Below, piece by piece: positions 56,336 through 64,000 of a stretch of DNA of 64,000 nucleotides (positions are counted from its first letter, which is position 1; each line of letters begins with the position of its first letter). The stretch spans positions 20,570,124 through 20,634,123 of the forward strand of contig NC_084898.1 of the NCBI RefSeq assembly GCF_958979055.1. The letters are read 5' to 3'. The notes under the pieces are model-generated. The model saw only the letters and a program-made list of their open reading frames with translations, made no database searches and was not told the DNA's origin. This DNA is from Alnus glutinosa. Lineage: Eukaryota > Streptophyta > Magnoliopsida > Fagales > Betulaceae. The position numbers and the translations under genes were made by a program.

Positions 56336-57762
56336 TACTCGCAAGTGCACGAATCGTTATGCAATATAGCGTATTGCAAGTGCGAGGTCGATCCCACAGG
56401 GAATTGCGTTGCGAAAATTAATCTCTATTCAAACTAATCCTATTTTAACCTAGTTCCAAATTGAGGGTTTTTGATAAGAGAAAATATAAACGAAAATAAC
56501 TAAAATAAAGGGGTCTAGGGTTTTGGAATCCACACTCACCAAATCATATCAACCTAATCTCATGCTCATCACACTTATTCGAGGTTGTCACGTATAAATC
56601 TTAGGTATGCTCTACATTGCTTCAAAATTCATTTAGATCATCCAATGATTCCGTTCATAGCACAAATCACAAAGAGTACCAATTGAAATCCAAACATCCA
56701 ATGTATCATTCAATCACAATGGATATCTTCATTCTAACCGATAAAACAATGTATTAGTCAAACGGCGCACAATGAATGTCCAATGTTTTGATAGATGAAA
56801 AACCAAGCAACCGATTTAATGAAACTTATTCCACATCATCACTTGTATCCGGAAACCACAAGAGATATCAAAACATCATTTCAAGAAAACCGAAGTAGAG
56901 CAATGAGAAATCAAAACCATAAACTCAAATAGCATGAATAAGCACAAAAACTCGGTTTCTCTTCAATGGTGAGGTTTCATCCTCAACCCCAAACGAAAAT
57001 ATTAGCTACACATGATAAAATAACTACAACTTAAAACATTAAAAAAGCATAAAAAATCAAAGAGTTTCAAAAGGAAAGAAATAAGCTACAAGAAGAAGAG
57101 AAGCAAGAAGTTATGTACAAAGAGGCTCATGCCTCCTCTCCTCCTCTTGATTTTCAGCCTTGGTCTCCTTTTATAGCCAAGTGGTTTGTGTGGAATGGGT
57201 GAGTGGGTGTATGAGTGGAGAGATGAGTGGTGAGTGTTTTATGGAATGAGTGGTGAGTGTTTTATGGAATGAGTGGTGAGTGTTTTATGGAATGATGTTG
57301 AGTGGAAAAAAAAAGTGATTAAGTGGCTGAGAATGTGGAGAAAAACGAGTATTGGCTCTAGCTTTGGGGAGACAAGGGATGAAGCAAAAAAAAATAATAA
57401 GAGAGATGGTTCCGGATTTTCGGGATGATCCGACGACTGAAATTCAAACAGCCATATCTTTTTCCACGCATCTCCGAATTGGCTGAAAATTGTTGCGTTG
57501 GAAAGCTGACATCTTGAACTTCAATTTAGACCTAAGAAACTTCCAAAACGGATATCTTTTGGTCCTGTTATGATCAGTCTAAATGTACTGGTCTGCTGCA
57601 TCCGAATTTCCTTGTATTTTGCTTGAATTGTATCATTTCTCTCTTATTGTCCTACAAAATATAAAAACACTAAAACTAACCAAAGCATTAGAAAATAACA
57701 AAGCTAAAGGTTTAACTAATGTAAATTAAGGGGTCCAAATACACAATATTTGGTACTCATCA

Positions 57763-59208
57763 AATACCCCCAAACTTACATTTTGCTAGTCCCTTAGCAA
57801 AACAAAATGAAAAACAAAATCAAAGCATGAAACATAAATCCTCTTTCGTGGGAGACACGATTGCATTTAGCATATGCAATAAGCCTTTTAAACCCCTAGG
57901 ACTCCCTAGTGGACGAGTGAAGTCTCGTGAGGGTTTGCCAGAAATGATACCCACAAACATTGAAATGCCGTATTATCAATTGAGCAAAAATCATCATTCA
58001 AACACGTGGTTCACACATCATGAGCATGTTTAACAAAATGAATGTCGCATTGTCATATTATCAAAAATCGATCAACTCATGGATGGAAAAATTGAGACAA
58101 CACATGTTCAAAAGTGTAAAGTGTGAATAGCATAGAGTCATGGGGTTTCGATTTTCCTTAAAGCACATATATCCAAAAATTCGCAGGACTCCCGTCAAAT
58201 AACCAAGGCTTTATTTTACATTCATTACTATTTACTATTATTTTTTTGTGTCGGCTGTGCAATGTTTGACTCCTTTAAGCTTTCTAATTGACCCATGTAA
58301 CGAGTGTTGGGCCAGTGGCTCCCAAACCAAATGGTCTTAGGGCACTAGATGTAGAAACATCCCTAAGGGCTTAATTACTCAAGTCAAAAAGGCTACGAAG
58401 CCAAACTAGCCATACAATTAACCAAATTGAAATTCTCACCTTTTTACGCGAACACCCAATGCTTAATGAGGCAAGGGGCCCGGTTACTCAATGAGAAGTC
58501 AAATTGGTGATATTATTATTATAATTTTTTTTTATTTTTTTATTTTTTTTATTTTTTAACAACTAGCCAAGGTTTCATCAAAGTTATCCTGCAAATCTCA
58601 AGACATATAAATTTCAATTCAAACCTCATACCCCACAGAAACAATGCTAATGTGCTTGTGCTAAATAAATTAAACACGTCAAGTCTTTTTTAATCCAAAG
58701 ATGAGTCAAAGGATCTTAGATTTTAATGATATGCAAAATTCAACATGTTAATCAAACCAATGAGGTGCAAACCATAGTAAGATGTAACCATGCTCAACTA
58801 ACAATAATTTTTTTTTTTTTTTTTTAATTAAAACATTTTAAGAACAAAAAGGCAACTAAAAATAACTTAAAACAATTAGAAAAATTAAACAAACACACAA
58901 ATGGAAACTTAAACAAACAGAAAATTTAAACAAACAAACAAATGAAATAAACAAACAAACAAATGGACAGAGTGCTTTTCCATACCCCCAAACTTGAATT
59001 ACACATTGTCCGCAATGTGTAGTGTAGAAATACATTACCAGAAATACGAAAACATCGAGGTGTGAAAGGTCAAGGCGTCCCCCAAATTTAAACACCAAAA
59101 CATCTGTCAACAAAAACTAACAGCAACATTTCTCATAGACACAAACATCAAAATGTTAGTTGCTGTCAGAAACGAAAATAAAATGAAAAGAAATAAAAAT
59201 GACAGAAA
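57763..59208 (-). other. Non-coding 3' half of the LTR element interior
   Basis: No ORF above background is seen. It contains a poly(T)/(AT)-rich patch at 58520-58560, 'gacaatgtgtaattcaag' followed by the internal purine tract (near 58985 on the minus strand), and A-rich sequence at 58850-58970. Confidence 0.6.
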
Positions 59209-60336
59209 TCAACTGTACAAAAAGGTAAGAGAAAACTTACAGCGCCTTCCCCGATCATGCGGATGTCCAACCAATCCCTTCCACCCTTTATTCTTTAAGA
59301 ATTTATGTCCCTCGGGAGGAATGTTTCGCCATCTTATGTAGCCAACTTGCTTGCTTCGAAGGATCTTCCTAGGACGATGGTTCCTAGATTTGCGCGGTTG
59401 TGTGCATAGATCCTTGACGGATTTGGCATAAGATGGCTCTTTGAGACATTTAAGAATTAAATCTTGGGGCTCATGAAATGTCTCAAGAGGGATGGTGATG
59501 AAGGAATGAGCTTCAGTACTCATTCCGTATTCGGATGTATTTGGATTGGGCGGGGGCGCTGCTTGCTCCAGGTGCTCCTCTCTTCCTTCCCCTCTGATGC
59601 TATCCACAGTTTCTTCATTCTCCAATAAAGTGATGGCAGGGACATGCTCATGATCAGAATGGCTAGCATCATCCTCATCAATCATGTAGTGCCCTTGAGC
59701 CATCAGCTGAATTTGAAGCTCTTCTTCCTCCAGTCTGTTAAACTCAGCAACCAGATATTCGAACTGTCCTTCTATCCTGGCAATCGCATGAGTGTTTTCC
59801 AAGGTAGCATTCTTCACGTCACTAATAGCTTGCTTCACTTCATTAATAGATTGGGTGTTAACCAATGTGGCATTCTTCATTTCATTAATGGTTTGACTTG
59901 AAAACTGCATGAAGGCCTTGAGAGTGTCTTCTAATGATGACTGTGGTGTCGGTTGATTGAAGGATGAAGGATGGGAAGATTGGGTATCGAACTGCGAATA
60001 TTCGGGATAGTGCAGTTCCTGAAATTGGGGAGCATGATTTCCCATGGCTTGAGCATGCCACGAGAAATCAGGATGGTCGCTCCAGTCCGGGTTGTAAAAA
60101 TTGGGATTTGAATCGAATCCCGGGCTGGAGGAGTTTGTGTTCAATTGCTCAGGTGAAAAATTATAGAACTGTCCCCAGGAGGGACAATTACTATCACTAT
60201 GATAAGGATCAGAGCAATAGGAACATGGTTCATATGGGTTGAAACTGTAAGGGTAGTTGGTTGGAGCAAGTGTCCTACCACTAGGTGAAACATGTTGTGC
60301 AGAAGAATCACAATAATTATCAAAATAAGAAGCCAT
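59209..60336 (-). CDS. Gag-like protein of the LTR element (375 aa, zinc knuckle)
   Basis: A Tyr/Pro/Ser-rich N-terminus holds a CX2CX4HX4C zinc knuckle (Cys38, Cys41, His46, Cys51; CSYCSDPYHSDSNC). A middle region with repeated NATLVNTQSI / NATLENTHAI and a Leu-rich heptad pattern (about 150-210) predicts a coiled coil. An acidic segment precedes a basic C-terminus with WRNIPPEGHKFLKNKGW. Similar ORFs sit in Tat/Athila-type relatives from memory, where the gag portion lacks partner pol genes. The basic end contains GGCGCT|GTAAGT (near 59237), a good splice donor, so the real C-terminus could be spliced. It probably binds element RNA and relies on another element for reverse transcription (inference). 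Confidence 0.7.
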   Translation of the reverse strand: MASYFDNYCDSSAQHVSPSGRTLAPTNYPYSFNPYEPCSYCSDPYHSDSNCPSWGQFYNFSPEQLNTNSSSPGFDSNPNFYNPDWSDHPDFSWHAQAMGNHAPQFQELHYPEYSQFDTQSSHPSSFNQPTPQSSLEDTLKAFMQFSSQTINEMKNATLVNTQSINEVKQAISDVKNATLENTHAIARIEGQFEYLVAEFNRLEEEELQIQLMAQGHYMIDEDDASHSDHEHVPAITLLENEETVDSIRGEGREEHLEQAAPPPNPNTSEYGMSTEAHSFITIPLETFHEPQDLILKCLKEPSYAKSVKDLCTQPRKSRNHRPRKILRSKQVGYIRWRNIPPEGHKFLKNKGWKGLVGHPHDRGRRCKFSLTFLYS

Positions 60337-60983
60337 GCTTCACTTACACCCTATAGCAAGAAAATATCCCACCAAAGATATGAACCAAATTTTTTTGCTG
60401 CAAGTGGGGCAAACAGAATTCTCTAAGAGCCCAGGTTCGTTCCCAGGAAAGTGAGGGGGGTCACACCGGACACACTTAAATCCCAAGACTTTCCTAGCCA
60501 GAACTTGCCTAGACACTTGGATAGCGCCGTAGACCACACTAGCAAAGTTTTTTTTTTTTTTTTTTTTAAAGATTAAAAGAAAAAAAAAATAGCACAAACA
60601 AAATAAATAAATAAAAAAAAATTGAAGACTAACAAGAATGCATAAAACAACCAAAGATACCAGAAAGGCAAGAATTAAAACTTACAAATTTGGACCAAAA
60701 AATAATTTTTTTGGCAAGAGTTTCTGCTACTGAACTATTCCAGGTTACACCTCCAGTGTTGGTTCGATCGATCGACTTCGTAAAATTCCGCACAACCTGA
60801 AATAACAATAAAACAGAAAACCTTGTTTTTTTTTTTTTTTTTTTTTTTTTGGGTTAGACAATAAAACAAAAACTAATAAAAATAAACAAAAATTGGAAGA
60901 AGAAAAAGAAAACAAAAATCTACCTAAACTAGTAGAAAAATAAAATCAATTCAAACAAAAATCAATTTCCACAAACAAACAAT
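60337..60983 (-). other. 5' leader of the LTR element, with possible intron
   Basis: Between the primer site and the gag-like ATG lies about 650 bp. TTT|GTAAGT (near 60685, minus strand) is donor-like, and a T-rich tract leads to 'ttgctatag' (about 60360) just upstream of the ATG, acceptor-like. Splicing of the leader is inference. It also holds a conserved-looking block 'ggtgtgacccccctcacttt' and a 'cgatcgatcgactt' motif at 60764-60777. Confidence 0.45.
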
Positions 60984-61001
60984 TCCCCGGCAACGGCGCC
61001 A
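60984..61001 (-). promoter_or_regulatory. Primer-binding site complementary to tRNA-Asp
   Basis: Minus strand TGGCGCCGTTGCCGGGGA, 18 of 18 complementary to the CCA end of plant tRNA-Asp as I know it. Confidence 0.88.
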
Positions 61002-62452
61002 AAAACTTGATGTGTTTTAAAATAAGTACTCGCAAGTGCACGAATCGTTATGCAATATAGCGTATTGCAAGTGCGAGGTCGATCCCACAGGGAATTGCGT
61101 TGCGAAAATTAATCTCTATTCAAACTAATCCTATTTTAACCTAGTTCCAAATTGAGGGTTTTTGATAAGAGAAAATATAAACGAAAATAACTAAAATAAA
61201 GGGGTCTAGGGTTTTGGAATCCACACTCACCAAATCATATCAACCTAATCTCATGCTCATCACACTTATTCGAGGTTGTCACGTATAAATCTTAGGTATG
61301 CTCTACATTGCTTCAAAATTCATTTAGATCATCCAATGATTCCGTTCATAGCACAAATCACAAAGAGTACCAATTGAAATCCAAACATCCAATGTATCAT
61401 TCAATCACAATGGATATCTTCATTCTAACCGATAAAACAATGTATTAGTCAAACGGCGCACAATGAATGTCCAATGTTTTGATAGATGAAAAACCAAGCA
61501 ACCGATTTAATGAAACTTATTCCACATCATCACTTGTATCCGGAAACCACAAGAGATATCAAAACATCATTTCAAGAAAACCGAAGTAGAGCAATGAGAA
61601 ATCAAAACCATAAACTCAAATAGCATGAATAAGCACAAAAACTCGGTTTCTCTTCAATGGTGAGGTTTCATCCTCAACCCCAAACGAAAATATTAGCTAC
61701 ACATGATAAAATAACTACAACTTAAAACATTAAAAAAGCATAAAAAATCAAAGAGTTTCAAAAGGAAAGAAATAAGCTACAAGAAGAAGAGAAGCAAGAA
61801 GTTATGTACAAAGAGGCTCATGCCTCCTCTCCTCCTCTTGATTTTCAGCCTTGGTCTCCTTTTATAGCCAAGTGGTTTGTGTGGAATGGGTGAGTGGGTG
61901 TATGAGTGGAGAGATGAGTGGTGAGTGTTTTATGGAATGAGTGGTGAGTGTTTTATGGAATGAGTGGTGAGTGTTTTATGGAATGATGTTGAGTGGAAAA
62001 AAAAAGTGATTAAGTGGCTGAGAATGTGGAGAAAAACGAGTATTGGCTCTAGCTTTGGGGAGACAAGGGATGAAGCAAAAAAAAATAATAAGAGAGATGG
62101 TTCCGGATTTTCGGGATGATCCGACGACTGAAATTCAAACAGCCATATCTTTTTCCACGCATCTCCGAATTGGCTGAAAATTGTTGCGTTGGAAAGCTGA
62201 CATCTTGAACTTCAATTTAGACCTAAGAAACTCCCAAAACGGATATCTTTTGGTCCTGTTATGATCAGTCTAAATGTACTGGTCTGCTGCATCCGAATTT
62301 CCTTGTATTTTGCTTGAATTGTATCATTTCTCTCTTATTGTCCTACAAAATATAAAAACACTAAAACTAACCAAAGCATTAGAAAATAACAAAGCTAAAG
62401 GTTTAACTAATGTAAATTAAGGGGTCCAAATACACAATATTTGGTACTCATC

Positions 62453-62573
62453 AAACAACATTAACAACATAATAATACAAAGTTTCTTGCAATCATATTC
62501 ATCGATAATATGAAAAACAATAAAACATGCATAAATTTAATTGTTCTTTTTTTTTAAAACATGCATAAAAAAG
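62453..62573 (+). repeat. 121-bp direct repeat flanking the LTR element, right copy
   Basis: Right-hand copy of 56215-56335. The hAT upstream sequence resumes after it at 62574. Confidence 0.9.
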
Positions 62574-62821
62574 CATTTTGACATTGCCCATATTGACATT
62601 GCAGCCTCCTCTGTTTCTCTTGACCAACCAATCAGATTAAATCTCCTAAATGCATCCAGATCTTTGTGTCAAAGAAAGAACCCAATTGATTTTATAATTT
62701 TTTTTTGATAAGTAAGAAAATTTCATTAAGAACCCAAAAATGCATAAAGAACCCCCATCAAACTCCCAACCCAAAAATATAAAGGAACCCAAAATACAAA
62801 GGAAAGAGAGAAATACTGCGG

Positions 62822-62863
<42 letters not shown>

Positions 62864-63030
62864 GCAGACACGCCGGCGCGTGGAGCCACTCGCGCCATCG
62901 CCGGCAGGGAAACCGCCGGGAAAACCAACGGGCGTCGCGGAAAATGCCGGAGAATCCCACTGTGCGGCGCGTGCACGGTGAAGAAATCCCATACTTCGCA
63001 GATCTAGCACCCAAACTTCAGAAAACACCT
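62574..63030. other. hAT flank joined to non-LTR-like sequence with long A run
   Basis: 62574-62700 continues the interrupted hAT upstream region. From 'ttttttttgataagtaagaa' at about 62701 it looks like a minus-strand non-LTR tail. An A run of about 39 bp (62821-62860) is followed by GC-rich sequence ('cgccggcgcgtggagccact'). Frames across the A run are not credible genes. Confidence 0.4.
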
Positions 63031-64000
63031 TGATGTGTTTTAAAATAGTACTCGCAAGTGCACGAATCGTAGCGTTATGCAAGTGCGAGGTCGATCCCAC
63101 AGGGAATTGTGTTGCGAAAATTAATCTCTATTCAAACTAATCCTATTTTAACCTAGTTCCAAATTTAGGTTTTTAATAAAAGAAAATATAAGCAAAAATA
63201 ACGAAAATAAAGGGGTCTAGGGTTTTGGAATCCACACTCACCAAATCATATCAACCTAATCTCATGCTCATCACACTTATTCGAGGTTGTCACTTATAAA
63301 TCTTAGGTATGCTCTACATTGCTTCAAAAATCATTTAGATCATTCAATGATTCCGTTCATAGCACAAATCACAAAGAGTACCAATTGAAATCCAAACATC
63401 CAATATATCATTCAATCACAATGGATATCTTCATTCTAACCGATAAAACAATGTATTAGTCAAACGGCGCACAATGAATGTCCAATGTTTTGATAGATGA
63501 AAAACCAAGCAACCGATTTAATGAAACTTATTCCACATCATCACTTGTATCCGGAAACCACAAGAGATATCAAAACATCATTTCAAGAAAACCGAAGTAG
63601 AGCAATGAGAAATCAAAACCATAAACTCAAATAGCATGAACAAGCACAAAACTCGGTTTCTCTTCACTGGTGAGGTTTCATCCTCAACCCCAAACGAAAA
63701 TATTAGCTACCCATAACAAAAGAAAGCATAAATAAACAAAAGGAATGCATTAAAATCAAAGAAACTTACAAGGATTTGAAGTTCTAAGAGAAAATATACA
63801 CAAGAAGCCCTAAACTACAGAGAGAACGGCCCCTAGGGCGCTCTCAAGCGGCCTCCCCTCGTAAGAAATGAGAATAGAATGTATTTATAGAGTTAGCTAG
63901 GGTTTCTGGAATTCCAGCTCCGCATAAGTTCGATCGATCGACTTTTATTTTGATCGATCGACTTTTCGATCGATCGACTTGTCAGGGTCTCCAAATTGGC
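63031..64000 (-). mobile_element. Partial LTR, chimeric copy, running off the window
   Basis: It begins TGATGTGTTTTAAAATAG and follows the LTRs at 61008 and 46020 until about 63711, then changes to different sequence ending with three CGATCGATCGACTT-type motifs (63931-63980). The outer end lies beyond the window. Confidence 0.75.

Larger units (their letters stand above)
56336..62453 (-). mobile_element. Non-autonomous LTR element, tRNA-Asp primed, gag-like ORF only
   Basis: The 5' LTR (minus sense) is 61008-62453 (TGATGAGTACC...AAACACATCA) and the 3' LTR 56336-57762. The plus strand at 60984-61001 reads TCCCCGGCAACGGCGCCA, the 3' end of plant tRNA-Asp, so the primer site is perfect and 6 bp from the LTR. 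A purine tract GTTTGGGGGTATT abuts the 3' LTR, and a second one, GTTTGGGGGTATGG, lies near 58985. The internal region carries only a 375-aa gag-like ORF. There is no protease, reverse transcriptase or integrase. The LTRs differ at very few places, so it is young. The 3' LTR lacks its last 18-20 bp. Confidence 0.9.

Noticed and set aside
57827..58033. A 68-codon plus-strand frame inside the LTR element
   Set aside because: It lies antisense in a non-coding part of the retroelement and shows no recognisable features.
60984..61001. A tRNA-Asp gene
   Set aside because: Only the 3' 18 bases of tRNA-Asp are present. This is the reverse strand of a retroelement primer-binding site.
62646..63100. 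Overlapping frames of about 97-124 codons near the A run
   Set aside because: They exist because the 39-bp A run is open in all frames. No conserved domain or splice support was found.

Overview
The window looks like nuclear DNA of a dicot plant, probably a woody rosid. It is AT-rich, has spliced plant genes, plant-type receptor-like proteins, and a dense layering of plant transposon families (CACTA, hAT, Mutator-like, Tourist-like, TRIM, LINE, SINE, LTR elements). The assignment to a woody rosid is inference from gene style only. No bacterial, organellar or viral replicon features are visible.

Bases 1-6.3 kb hold nested non-autonomous elements (CACTA 230-981, hAT 1131-2014, Mutator-like foldbacks 3261-3831 and 3856-4467, Tourist-like MITEs, two tRNA-derived SINEs) and old copies of a receptor-gene upstream region. 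Bases 6.3-16.6 kb and 23.2-31.7 kb are two copies of one block. Each has an intact two-exon LRR receptor-like protein gene on the + strand (745 aa and 792 aa), then on the - strand a decayed RopGEF (PRONE) fragment and a decayed, unidentified plant gene. Element insertions found in only one copy (a 2.17-kb solo LTR in copy 1, a Tourist-like MITE in copy 2) have empty sites in the other copy. Between the blocks lie a CACTA-type region holding a possible captured gene 5' end, a 451-bp solo LTR, a piece of a putative plant transposon protein, 5S-rRNA-derived sequence, and a truncated third receptor-gene 5' end.

Bases 31.8-33.1 kb are a polyA-tailed non-LTR insertion with an 18-bp target duplication. 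Bases 33.5-34.5 kb are a Mutator-like foldback with a MITE inside its left arm. Bases 35.06-44.02 kb are a 4.1-kb direct duplication with a LINE RNase H tail at the junction. The second copy carries three clean later insertions: a 209-bp hAT MITE, a 140-bp foldback MITE and a TRIM with three LTRs. Bases 46-64 kb contain a solo LTR, a 3-kb solo LTR with TGTAAC/GTTACA ends, an intact hAT transposase gene (54053-56137), and inside that hAT element a young LTR element (56336-62453) with a tRNA-Asp primer site and a lone gag-like ORF with a zinc knuckle but no pol.

The functional genes most likely to matter are the two receptor-like proteins (predicted cell-surface sensors that would need kinase partners) and the hAT transposase. 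Everything else is mobile DNA or gene debris. The strongest unusual points are the gag-only element with a 121-bp flanking duplication and a clipped LTR, the in-frame 150-bp LRR expansion in the second receptor, the three-LTR TRIM, and the 5S-type internal promoter sequences next to the receptor-gene upstream repeats.
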